From: Natronosalvus hydrolyticus
GTDB lineage: Archaea > Halobacteriota > Halobacteria > Halobacteriales > Natrialbaceae
DNA: 58,215 bases
Assembly: GCA_025517525.1 (NCBI GenBank)
Contig: JAOPJZ010000022.1
Coordinates: 1 to 58,215 of the forward strand
Direction: 5' to 3'
The notes under the pieces were generated by a model. That model made no database searches. It was given only the letters and a program-made list of their open reading frames with translations, and had not been told where the DNA came from. The position numbers and the translations under genes were made by a program. Shown here in pieces: positions 43,585 through 51,867 of the stretch (its first letter is position 1; each line of letters begins with the position of its first letter).

Positions 43585-45066
43585 ATGGTTGCTAACCAGT
43601 CACAGGGGTCGGATACGAATAGCTCAAGCGTCTCTCGCCGGACGTTCGTCAAAGCAGCAGGTGCATCGGGCGCAGCAGTGAGCCTGGCTGGCTGTATTTA
43701 TGGAGACGATGGAGACGGCGACGAGGTCGTTATCGCGATGGGGGCACAGACCATCGAAGACGTCGAAGACGCCATGCCGGACCTCCTCCACGAAAACGGA
43801 TTGGACGACGATATCACGATGCGATTCAGTTCGCAGTCCGATGACTCGGGGGACCAGCGTGATACGTACATGCAGTTGCTCGAGTCCGGGGAAACGGAAC
43901 CGGATCTGATGATGGTAGACACCGGCTGGACGAACGTCCTCATCGAGCGCGGGCACCTCGCGAACCTCTCGGAGGAACTCGACGACGATACGCTCGATGT
44001 CATCGACAGCGAATATTTCGAGGCGTTTACCGAGACCGCTCGAGATCCGGACGGCGACCTGTTCGCACTACCGTTGTTCCCGGATTACGCCGTAATGTTC
44101 TACAACAAAAACTACGCCCGTGACGCCGGCTACGACGACAGTGATTTCGAAAACTGGGCGACCGATGCGATGACCTGGTCGGACTGGGCGGACCTCACCG
44201 AAGAGATCGTCGAGGCGTCAGATGCCGAGTTCGGTCTGGCTACCCAGTGGGACATCTACGAGGGGACGGCGTGCTGTACCTGGAACGAGGTAATGACCTC
44301 GTGGGGTGGCGCGTACTTCGGCGGCATCGACAACCTCGCTGGACCGGTCGGCGAGCGACCGGTTACCGTCGACGAGGACGAGTTCATCGAGGGACTCCGG
44401 ATGATGTATACGTTCGCCGCCAGCGAGGAAGACGAAAACACGCATCCGGATTACCCGACCGGTATCGCGTCCGACAGCATCACCTCCTGGACGGAAGAGG
44501 GTGCTCGAGAGCCGTTCTCCTCGGGCGACGCTGCGATGTTGCGCAACTGGCCGTACACCGTGCCGTTGACCCTCGACCCAGACAACGACGATTACCCGTT
44601 CGAGAGTGCAGACGACCTCGGCGCAATGCCAATTCCGTATGCCGCCGAGGAGGGCGAAGGTGCCTACCCAGGCACTGGCGGCACCACCTCTGCCCAGGGT
44701 GGCTGGCACATCGCCCTCAACCCGAACTCCGAGCGAAAGGACGAAGCCCTCGAGGTCATGCGAGCGATGACGGAAGACGATTTCAACCTCGGCATGCTCG
44801 ACGTCATCGCGTGGCTCCCACCCAAACCGTCACTGTTCGACGCCGACGAGGCAACCGACCCCGACGCAGTTGGCGAGATTGCCAACTACATGGATACGCT
44901 CAGAGTGGCCGGGGAAGGCGCAATGCCACGTCCCGTGACCGAGCAGTGGCCATCCCAGGTCGACATCATCGCCGAACAGGTCAACCAATCAGTTGCCGGT
45001 GACAAGAGTCCAGAAGACGCCGCTGCTGACTTGCAGTCGGCGCTCGAGGACTCCGAATCAGTATAA
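43585..45066 (+). CDS. Sugar ABC transporter substrate-binding lipoprotein
   Basis: Extracellular solute-binding protein (family 1) of 493 aa. The Tat signal SRRTFVKAAGASGAAVSLAGC-type ends in lipobox Cys37, so it is lipid-anchored outside. The mature part has SBP_bac_1 features: TYMQLLESGETEPDLMMVDT, LPLFPDYAVMFYNKNYARDA and GGTTSAQGGWHIALNPNS. Related haloarchaeal systems import glucose, trehalose or maltose-type sugars. The ATG at 43585 is chosen because it directly precedes the signal; a longer upstream frame runs through AT-rich promoter DNA. The stop overlaps the next ATG as TAATG. Confidence 0.93.
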   Translation: MVANQSQGSDTNSSSVSRRTFVKAAGASGAAVSLAGCIYGDDGDGDEVVIAMGAQTIEDVEDAMPDLLHENGLDDDITMRFSSQSDDSGDQRDTYMQLLESGETEPDLMMVDTGWTNVLIERGHLANLSEELDDDTLDVIDSEYFEAFTETARDPDGDLFALPLFPDYAVMFYNKNYARDAGYDDSDFENWATDAMTWSDWADLTEEIVEASDAEFGLATQWDIYEGTACCTWNEVMTSWGGAYFGGIDNLAGPVGERPVTVDEDEFIEGLRMMYTFAASEEDENTHPDYPTGIASDSITSWTEEGAREPFSSGDAAMLRNWPYTVPLTLDPDNDDYPFESADDLGAMPIPYAAEEGEGAYPGTGGTTSAQGGWHIALNPNSERKDEALEVMRAMTEDDFNLGMLDVIAWLPPKPSLFDADEATDPDAVGEIANYMDTLRVAGEGAMPRPVTEQWPSQVDIIAEQVNQSVAGDKSPEDAAADLQSALEDSESV

Positions 45067-46085
45067 TGAGCACCGAGGGCCAGACGTCAGTCGCCGATCG
45101 TGAATCGAAGCGGTCGGGGCCGCTCGTCGCAATCACCAGATGGCTGGAAAACCTGGGCGAGACAGCGTTCGCTTACTTGCTGTTGTTGCCGGTGTTTGTC
45201 TTGCTCGGTTCGGTCGCGCTCTACCCACTACTGCGGACGCTCGAGTTGTCGATGTTCGTGAACATTCTCGGCACGGGTGAGCCCGAGTTCGTTGGGCTCC
45301 AGAACTACATCGATCTGTTCACCGGGGCCAGTAATCCCCGGTTTCCCGGTTCGACTACCTTCCTCCCGTTAGTGGAAACGTCCTCGAGTTTCCCCTTCGT
45401 ACACGTCGAAGGGTGGCTCCGTAGTGCGTTGATCGTCACCTTGCTCTTTACGTTCGTGAGCGTTTTCTTCGAGACGATCATCGGCTTTGGACAGGCCCTG
45501 ATTCTCGACCAGGAGTTCCGTGGTCGAAGCTGGGTCCGAACGGCGATCATCATCCCGTGGGCGATTCCAATCGTCATTCAGGGGATGATCTTTTACCTGA
45601 TGTTCCATCCGAGTACCGGATTCCTTACGGAGTATCTGGCACGGTGGGGCATCGTCGCGGGCACAAACACGCTCAACGATCCCTGGAGCGCAGTGTTGAT
45701 CATCATCGTCGCCGACATCTGGAAAACGTCTGCGTTCATGGCATTGTTGATCCTTGCCGGGCTCCAGAGCGTCGATCGCAGCCTCTATGACGTGGCCAGA
45801 GTCGCCGGTGCGACACGCTGGCAACAGTTCAGAATGATTACATTACCGCTGGTGTTGCCCGCCGTCGGTATCGCAGTGCTCTTCCGAACCATCGACGCGA
45901 TGCGAATCTACGGACTGATCGACTCGGTCTCGAGCTGTACGGTCGTTCCGTCATTATCGTGTATGGTCGTCGAGACGTTCAACACCAATCGTGGGCTCTC
46001 TTCGGCCGTTGCGTTCGTCACCGCCGCGATTATCGGTATCCTGGTGACAATCGTGATCTACCAGCAGTACAAGGAGGGAATCTAG
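45066..46085 (+). CDS. Sugar ABC transporter permease, MalF type
   Basis: Inner-membrane permease of 339 aa with about six transmembrane helices. The EAA loop that docks on the ATPase is DVARVAGATRWQQFRMITLP near residue 240. The large extracellular loop after helix 1 (residues 60-115) is typical of MalF-like subunits. It starts inside the stop of the binding-protein gene (TAATG) and is followed one base later by the second permease. Confidence 0.93.
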   Translation: MSTEGQTSVADRESKRSGPLVAITRWLENLGETAFAYLLLLPVFVLLGSVALYPLLRTLELSMFVNILGTGEPEFVGLQNYIDLFTGASNPRFPGSTTFLPLVETSSSFPFVHVEGWLRSALIVTLLFTFVSVFFETIIGFGQALILDQEFRGRSWVRTAIIIPWAIPIVIQGMIFYLMFHPSTGFLTEYLARWGIVAGTNTLNDPWSAVLIIIVADIWKTSAFMALLILAGLQSVDRSLYDVARVAGATRWQQFRMITLPLVLPAVGIAVLFRTIDAMRIYGLIDSVSSCTVVPSLSCMVVETFNTNRGLSSAVAFVTAAIIGILVTIVIYQQYKEGI

Positions 46086-46086
46086 A

Positions 46087-47085
46087 ATGGCTACAGAAAC
46101 GAATCCAGGAGCCGATTCGGACGACAAGAACCTTGGTCCACTCCAGACGTGGACGCGCGGTGTCCTGACCGATCAGGACAAACAAGATCGGCTATACCGG
46201 GCGCTGTTTTACGTCGCCGCGGTGTTCTTCCTCGTAACCACGCTGTTCCCGTTTTACTGGCTGTTGGTACTCGCATTGACACCGAACAGTGCAATCTTGA
46301 CCGGTGACTGGTCGCTGCCAGTGCTCGGTTTCGAGTTTCCGCATCCACAAGGGTTCAACGTGTACGCGTTCGTCGAGGTATTCCAGCAGGTGCCGTTCCA
46401 CCTCTACGTCTTCAACAGCTTCGTCCTCGCGACAACGACAACGATTATCGTCATCATGATAGCGAGTCTCGCTGGCTACGTCTTCGGCCGACTCGAGTTC
46501 CCTGGACGTGGCGGACTCATGCTCGCAATCCTGATGGTGTCGTACTTCCCCCCAGCAGCGTTCCTGATCCCGCTGTTCGATGCGTTCCTCGGGAACGCCG
46601 TCGCGATACCATTCCTCGGTATCGAGGTATTCGAACCACCACGGCTGGTCAACACACCAGGCGCGTTGCTCTTACCATTTAGCGCGCTCATGTTGCCCCT
46701 GTCGATCTTCATCCTGACGACGTTCTACGCGCAGATTCCGGACGGCCTGGAAGATGCGGCACGCGTCGAAGGGACGACACGGTTAGGGGCGCTCGTACGC
46801 GTGATCATGCCGCTGTCAGCACCCGGCCTCGCCACTGCGGCGGTGCTGACGTTTATTGCGGTGTACAACGAGTACTTCTTCAGCGAAATCATGGCGCTCG
46901 AGAACGTGCCGCAGAACTGGTCGCCGCTGGTGGGTGGTATCCTGAGCTACCAGACCCAGTACACGACGGATTTTAACCTGATGGCAGCAGCGAGCGTCGT
47001 CGGGGTGCTCCCCATGCTGATCATCGTGGTTTTCGCACAGGAAAAGATCGTCAGCGGCCTGACCGCCGGCGCACTCAAGGAGTAA
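46087..47085 (+). CDS. Sugar ABC transporter permease, MalG type
   Basis: Membrane subunit of 332 aa with six predicted helices; the first is YVAAVFFLVTTLFPFYWLLV. The EAA loop is LEDAARVEGTTRLGALVRVI. It pairs with the MalF-type permease to form the channel. Six bases separate its stop from the ATPase start. Confidence 0.93.
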   Translation: MATETNPGADSDDKNLGPLQTWTRGVLTDQDKQDRLYRALFYVAAVFFLVTTLFPFYWLLVLALTPNSAILTGDWSLPVLGFEFPHPQGFNVYAFVEVFQQVPFHLYVFNSFVLATTTTIIVIMIASLAGYVFGRLEFPGRGGLMLAILMVSYFPPAAFLIPLFDAFLGNAVAIPFLGIEVFEPPRLVNTPGALLLPFSALMLPLSIFILTTFYAQIPDGLEDAARVEGTTRLGALVRVIMPLSAPGLATAAVLTFIAVYNEYFFSEIMALENVPQNWSPLVGGILSYQTQYTTDFNLMAAASVVGVLPMLIIVVFAQEKIVSGLTAGALKE

Positions 47086-47091
47086 ACAGAT

Positions 47092-48282
47092 ATGGCAAAC
47101 GTAACACTCGAACACGTCACGAAACGATACGAAGACGTCACCGCAGTCGACGACATGAACCTCGATATACGAGACGGCGAATTCGTCTGTCTCGTTGGTC
47201 CATCCGGCTGTGGGAAGTCGACGACCATGGAAACGATCGCAGGATTAACCAAACCGACCGAAGGCACGATCAAAATCGGTGAGCGGGACGTCACGAAACT
47301 GCCACCGAAAGACCGCGGCGTCGCGATGGTCTTCCAGAACATCGCACTGTTCCCGCACATGGATGTCTACGACAACATCTCCTTCGGCCTCCGGTTGCGA
47401 AAATACGACACGGAAGAAATCGAACGCCGTGTCGAACACGCAACTGAGGTCGTCCAGCTCGAGGGAATGCTCGATCGGATGCCCGAAGAGATGTCGGGCG
47501 GACAGCGCCAGCGCGTCGCAATCGCACGTGCAATCGTTCGCCAACCGGACGTCTTCCTGATGGACGAACCGCTGGCGAACCTCGACGCGAAGCTCCGCGT
47601 GCACATGCGAACCGAACTCCAGCGCCTGCACAAAAAACTGGATACGACGATCATCTACGTCACCCACGACCAGGCCGAGGCGATGACGATGTCCGATCGA
47701 ATCGCGGTCATCAACGCCGGTGAACTCCAGCAAATCGATCCACCACTGATCTGTTATAACGAGCCAGCCAACCTGTTCGTAGCCGGTTTTATTGGGTCAC
47801 CGTCGATGAATCTCATCAACGGCGAACTGACGAACAACGGCATACAAACGGACACGTTCAGCGTCGATTTCGACCCATCCATCCTCGAAGGCGTCTCACC
47901 CGGCGATCAGGTCACGCTCGGGGTCCGACCGGAAGACGTCTATCTCACCGACCAATCAGAAGGGGTCGGTAATGCAACAAAGCCAAAACACGTGACTACG
48001 GACGTCCTCGAGCCGATGGGGAACGAGATATTCGTCTACCTCAATCTGGACGACAGCAAAGAACGATCGATGGCCGATGCCGAAGGAGCGGCCAAAGGCC
48101 AACTACTGATGAGCGTCGACCCGGACACTGAGATCGACGAAGACCAGTCAGTCGACATCGTCCTCGATCGCTCGAGCCTTCATCTGTTCGACACGGAAAC
48201 GGGCGATGCACTACTTCACGGCCTGGAGACGCCGGTTGCCGTCAGTGACGAAACTGGAACCGTTGCCGAATCCGATAGCTAA
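47092..48282 (+). CDS. Sugar ABC transporter ATPase, MalK/UgpC type
   Basis: Cytoplasmic ATPase of 396 aa. Walker A is GPSGCGKST, Q-loop FQNIALFPHM, ABC signature MSGGQRQRVAIARA, Walker B FLMDEPLANLDAK and H-loop YVTHDQAEAMT. The regulatory TOBE/OB domain (about 240-375) is followed by a 20-residue Thr/Asp-rich tail. It powers the two upstream permeases. Confidence 0.95.
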   Translation: MANVTLEHVTKRYEDVTAVDDMNLDIRDGEFVCLVGPSGCGKSTTMETIAGLTKPTEGTIKIGERDVTKLPPKDRGVAMVFQNIALFPHMDVYDNISFGLRLRKYDTEEIERRVEHATEVVQLEGMLDRMPEEMSGGQRQRVAIARAIVRQPDVFLMDEPLANLDAKLRVHMRTELQRLHKKLDTTIIYVTHDQAEAMTMSDRIAVINAGELQQIDPPLICYNEPANLFVAGFIGSPSMNLINGELTNNGIQTDTFSVDFDPSILEGVSPGDQVTLGVRPEDVYLTDQSEGVGNATKPKHVTTDVLEPMGNEIFVYLNLDDSKERSMADAEGAAKGQLLMSVDPDTEIDEDQSVDIVLDRSSLHLFDTETGDALLHGLETPVAVSDETGTVAESDS

Positions 48283-48284
48283 CA

Positions 48285-48488
48285 ATGAGCTCCCTGGTCC
48301 CCATCGTGTACTACGGCGGCCTGACGGTCCTGTTTTTCTTCTGGATCTACGGGATCGTCTCGTTCGTGCTCGATTTGAAGAATAAAGTCATTCCGGGAAT
48401 AATCCAGTACCGTCGGGGACGAAAAGCACAGAAAGAGAAAAAAGAACAGGAAGAAGAACGTGACGAACACGAACGACAACTGTACTGA
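48285..48488 (+). CDS. Small single-span membrane protein in the sugar ABC operon
   Basis: Protein of 67 aa two bases after the ATPase stop. One membrane helix (residues 4-29, IVYYGGLTVLFFFWIYGIV) is followed by a highly charged, probably coiled-coil cytoplasmic tail (RGRKAQKEKKEQEEERDEHE). No known family is recognised. Its tight spacing makes it part of the operon, so it may be a transporter accessory or stabilising subunit. The tail is unusually Lys/Arg-rich for a haloarchaeal protein. Confidence 0.75.
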   Translation: MSSLVPIVYYGGLTVLFFFWIYGIVSFVLDLKNKVIPGIIQYRRGRKAQKEKKEQEEERDEHERQLY

Positions 48489-48619
48489 CGCCCTGATTCA
48501 GGAAGGGCAAAACGTCCGGTTCAGGTCGTTCGAGATCAGTCCGCAATCCAACGAGATGGACGTCAATACCAGGGTACGCCAACGATGACAACAACACACA
48601 TATGCTCGAGGGAGACTCG

Positions 48620-49687
48620 ATGACAGACGAATACTCGTCGATACGAACCGGTGTGATCGGCCTCGGCAACATCGGACAGTATCACGCCGAACGTCTTCGA
48701 GACCTTGGAGTTCAACTCGGTGGTGGACTCGACGTCTCCAAAGCCGCTCGAGATCGGTTTCAGGCGCGATACAACGTTCCCGTCTACGAAACGGGCGCTC
48801 CCCTGTACGAAGACTGTGATGCGGTGATCATCACCACACCAAATACGTTTCACGAGCCGTACGTCGTTGAGGCGCTGGAGGCAGGCTGTCACGTGCTCGT
48901 GGAAAAACCGCTCGCACACTCACTCGAGAGTGCAGAACGGATCGCCGAGGCTGCCGACTCGAGTGATCGCGTCTGTATGGTCGGATTCAACAATCGGTTC
49001 CTCAACACGGTGCAGATCGTGCGGAACCGAATCGAATCCGGCTTTTTCGGCGATATCACCCACATCGAGGCAAACTACGTACGACGCCGTGGCGTCCCCG
49101 GACGTGGCTCGTGGTTTACTCGTCGTTCCGTCGCCGGTGGGGGCTCGTTGATCGATCTCGGCGTCCACGCGATCGATCTCGCCTTGTACATCCTCGACTT
49201 TCCCCAGGTGACGGAGGTCAACGGCGTCACTCGTACGGAGTTCGGCTCCAGAGAGGACTATGCCTTTCTCGAGATGTGGGGTGATGACGGCGGTTCAGAC
49301 GAGTTCGACGTCGATGATTCCGCAAGTGCGTTCATCCGGTGTGCTGATAACCGAACCGTGTCGCTCGAGGTCGCCTGGGCGACGAACCGGCCGGCCAATC
49401 ACGACTTCATCATTCGCGGTACTGAAGCCGCCGCGGGCCTCGATATCATGGAAGGTGACCTCTCGTTTTATACGGCGAGTTCGGACGGCCCAAACCACTT
49501 CGAGGATACGACCGTGCAGGCGACACACAACGATACGCACGCCGACGAGCAACGGGCCTTTTTCAGCGCGGTCACGGAGGGTCAGGGATTCGAAGACAGC
49601 GTCGAACAGGGCGTCACCGTCCAGCGCGTAATCGACGCCATCTATCGCTCGAGCGAGTCAGGTGGCTGTGTCACGAGCCTCGAATAG
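48620..49687 (+). CDS. Gfo/Idh/MocA-family oxidoreductase
   Basis: NAD(P)-dependent sugar or inositol dehydrogenase-like enzyme of 355 aa. The Rossmann motif VIGLGNIGQYHAERL and the EKPLAHS motif (Lys for catalysis) are present; the C-terminal half holds GGGSLIDLGVHAIDLALYIL with the conserved Asp and His. The ATG at 48620 has GGGAGA a few bases upstream; the alternative at 48602 lacks one. It follows the ABC genes by 131 bases on the same strand, so the imported sugar is probably its substrate. Confidence 0.9.
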   Translation: MTDEYSSIRTGVIGLGNIGQYHAERLRDLGVQLGGGLDVSKAARDRFQARYNVPVYETGAPLYEDCDAVIITTPNTFHEPYVVEALEAGCHVLVEKPLAHSLESAERIAEAADSSDRVCMVGFNNRFLNTVQIVRNRIESGFFGDITHIEANYVRRRGVPGRGSWFTRRSVAGGGSLIDLGVHAIDLALYILDFPQVTEVNGVTRTEFGSREDYAFLEMWGDDGGSDEFDVDDSASAFIRCADNRTVSLEVAWATNRPANHDFIIRGTEAAAGLDIMEGDLSFYTASSDGPNHFEDTTVQATHNDTHADEQRAFFSAVTEGQGFEDSVEQGVTVQRVIDAIYRSSESGGCVTSLE

Positions 49688-49896
49688 CTGATCGTGATTC
49701 GAGGAACTACCGAGACACTCGAACGGTTCCGTCTCCACTCGAGTCTCCCAGGGCTTCCACGAATCGCTATGAGAGAAACGATACGGACAGTCGATCGAAA
49801 TCTCTGTCAGCCCACAATTCAACTGGACGATGAAGTGCCCGTCTGCATTGTACCGTTCTATTGAGACTCCCACGAGCGCGGAAACCACGACCCCGA

Positions 49897-50679
49897 TTAC
49901 AAAAATAGCGTTCCAGCGACGAACACGACCGCCACAAAAACCGCCACTAACCCACCGACTACCCGGGGGAGGCCAGCCAACAGCAAACGTCGAACGGTAC
50001 CGGATTCGTCCGTGTCACTGATGACGAACACGGGTGTCGCATTGCCGGCGTGTAAAATGGTGTCCACTTGCGAGCTCCCCCACTCCCTGTCTCCAGACGT
50101 GTCTCGACTGGCTTGCCCAAACGCGTACACCTCACTACCGACATCGAGCCGTCGCTCGGTAAATCGCTGTCTGTTTCCGGTTTTCAATTCGGTGATCAAC
50201 AGGTTGATCGTCCCATCCTGGGCGTCCACCTCATCGGTCGTCGCGACGTATCTCGCCAGCGAATCAGGAAGTTCCTCGCCGGGATCGACCGTAATGGTGT
50301 GTGTCTCGAGATGCATATCGCTCCCGTCAGGGTCGACGCGAACCCGTCCGGAGTCGTCTTCAATGAAGAAATCGACTCCGCCCATGCCGCTATCGAGCGT
50401 CTCCCAGCTCCCGTTATCGTTATTGGATCGGTACTCTTCAACCTCGTATTCGTACGCGAGGCAGGTCTTCCCCGTCAACGGAGCGGTAACTGTCCTTTCG
50501 TCGACGCAAGCGGTTCCCTCCACGTCTACCGGTCCCGTGTGCCGCTGAAGTGACCAGACGGGGACCGGGTCGTGCTGGCGAATCGTATGTGCCGCACGGA
50601 GATCCCGACCGCCGGTGACCAACAGATACACGCCAATCGGCAGTGCGGAGAGGAGTACGAGCACTAACCCAACGTTCAT
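49897..50679 (-). CDS. GIDE-like (E3-ligase-related) membrane protein
   Basis: Protein of 260 aa with one N-terminal helix (MNVGLVLVLLSALPIGVYLL) and a C-terminal helix pair (VVGGLVAVFVAVVFVAGTLF). The central soluble part (VPVWSLQRHTGPVDVEGTAC, then CLAYEYEVEEYR and FFIEDDSGRVRVDPDG) matches the GIDE domain found in the mitochondrial ubiquitin ligase MUL1. As in other archaeal and bacterial forms there is no RING finger, so it cannot be a ligase by itself. Its role in prokaryotes is unknown. ATG at 50679; single gene. Confidence 0.75.
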   Translation of the reverse strand: MNVGLVLVLLSALPIGVYLLVTGGRDLRAAHTIRQHDPVPVWSLQRHTGPVDVEGTACVDERTVTAPLTGKTCLAYEYEVEEYRSNNDNGSWETLDSGMGGVDFFIEDDSGRVRVDPDGSDMHLETHTITVDPGEELPDSLARYVATTDEVDAQDGTINLLITELKTGNRQRFTERRLDVGSEVYAFGQASRDTSGDREWGSSQVDTILHAGNATPVFVISDTDESGTVRRLLLAGLPRVVGGLVAVFVAVVFVAGTLFL

Positions 50680-50732
50680 ACGGTATCTGGGAGGACCTCC
50701 GGCTAATCGTTTCCGTTTTTCGACACGAGTGA

Positions 50733-50811
50733 TACGGTTTACTGTAGTCTCTTACCGGTGATTGCCCATACCGGGTCGGCAATCACCGGTAAACAGTTAC
50801 AGTAGACCGTA
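50733..50811. repeat. 79-bp palindromic element, type D, copy 2
   Basis: TACGGTTTACTGTA faces TACAGTAGACCGTA, and TTACCGGTGATTGCC faces GGCAATCACCGGTAA, around a short CATACCGGGT centre. 29 of about 34 arm positions pair. It shares TTACTGTAGT, GTGATTGCC and AGTTACAG blocks with copy 1 at 42643-42718. Confidence 0.85.
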
Positions 50812-50841
50812 CGAGTCGCAACGACCGCAGCTATCCACGGC

Positions 50842-50849
50842 TTTATTTT
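50842..50849 (+). promoter_or_regulatory. TATA box for the sugar isomerase gene
   Basis: TTTATTTT lies 25-32 nt before the ATG at 50874, the leaderless distance. It shows the isomerase has its own promoter beside the type D palindrome. Confidence 0.55.
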
Positions 50850-50873
50850 CCCGGCCCGTGATACACAGAACGT

Positions 50874-51842
50874 ATGGATATTGGCGTTCACACACCACCA
50901 CTGTACGGTGAATCGCTCGAGGAAGCAATCGCCTATCTGGCCGACCAGGGCGTGAGTGCGATCGAACCCGGCGTCGGTGGTTTTCCCGGCGACACGCACC
51001 TGAACCGCGGTGAGTATCTCGACGACGAGGATGCACAGGCCGAGTTACAGGCACTGCTCGAGAACCACGACATGCACATCAGTGCGCTGGCGACCCACAA
51101 CAACCCGCTCCATCCAGATGAGGAACGGGCAGCAAACGCGGATACCGAACTGCGCGAGGCAATCGAACTGGCCGCCCAACTCGACGTCGGTACCATCACT
51201 TGCTTTTCGGGCTTGCCTGCTGGCGGTCCGAACGACGAGGTACCGAACTGGATTACGGCCCCCTGGCCGAGCGAGCACGCCGACGCACACGAGTACCAGT
51301 GGGAGGTCGCCATCGAATACTGGTCCGACCTCGCGGCCGACGCCGACGAGCACGATGTCGATATCGCCATCGAGATGCACCCGAACATGCTGGTGTACGA
51401 ACCCACGGGGCTCGCACGACTTCGCGAGGCCACCAACGAACGCATCGGTGCAAACTTCGATCCCTCCCACCTCTACTGGCAGAATATCTCGATCACCGAA
51501 GCAATACGTTTCCTCGGCGAGAACGACGCAATCCACCATTTCCACGCCAAAGACACCCGTATTTACGACGAACAGGCGAACGTCAAAGGCGTCCTCGACA
51601 ACACGCCCTACGACGACGAGATCAACCGCTCGTGGATCTTCCGGTCGGTCGGCTACGGCCATGGCGAGAGTCACTGGAAAGACATCGTCTCGACGCTCCG
51701 CATGGTCGGGTACGACGGCACGCTGAGTATCGAACACGAAGATTCACTCACCAGTTCGAAGGAAGGGCTCGAGAAGGCAATCCAACTGCTCCATCGTGCG
51801 GTTTTCACCGAACAGCCGGGCGAAGCCTACTGGGCTGAGTAG
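50874..51842 (+). CDS. Sugar phosphate isomerase/epimerase (TIM barrel)
   Basis: Xylose-isomerase-like TIM-barrel enzyme of 322 aa. The four metal ligands are visible in VDIAIEMHPNM (Glu), GANFDPSHLYW (Asp/His), IHHFHAKDTR (His/Asp) and GTLSIEHEDSL (Glu). Members include inosose dehydratases/isomerases and 3-keto-sugar epimerases, often working with Gfo/Idh/MocA dehydrogenases like the one 1.2 kb upstream. The first residues MDIGVHTPPLYGESLEEAIA match the family start. Confidence 0.9.
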   Translation: MDIGVHTPPLYGESLEEAIAYLADQGVSAIEPGVGGFPGDTHLNRGEYLDDEDAQAELQALLENHDMHISALATHNNPLHPDEERAANADTELREAIELAAQLDVGTITCFSGLPAGGPNDEVPNWITAPWPSEHADAHEYQWEVAIEYWSDLAADADEHDVDIAIEMHPNMLVYEPTGLARLREATNERIGANFDPSHLYWQNISITEAIRFLGENDAIHHFHAKDTRIYDEQANVKGVLDNTPYDDEINRSWIFRSVGYGHGESHWKDIVSTLRMVGYDGTLSIEHEDSLTSSKEGLEKAIQLLHRAVFTEQPGEAYWAE

Positions 51843-51867
51843 GTCGATTATCGGTCTGCTTGCCCGT

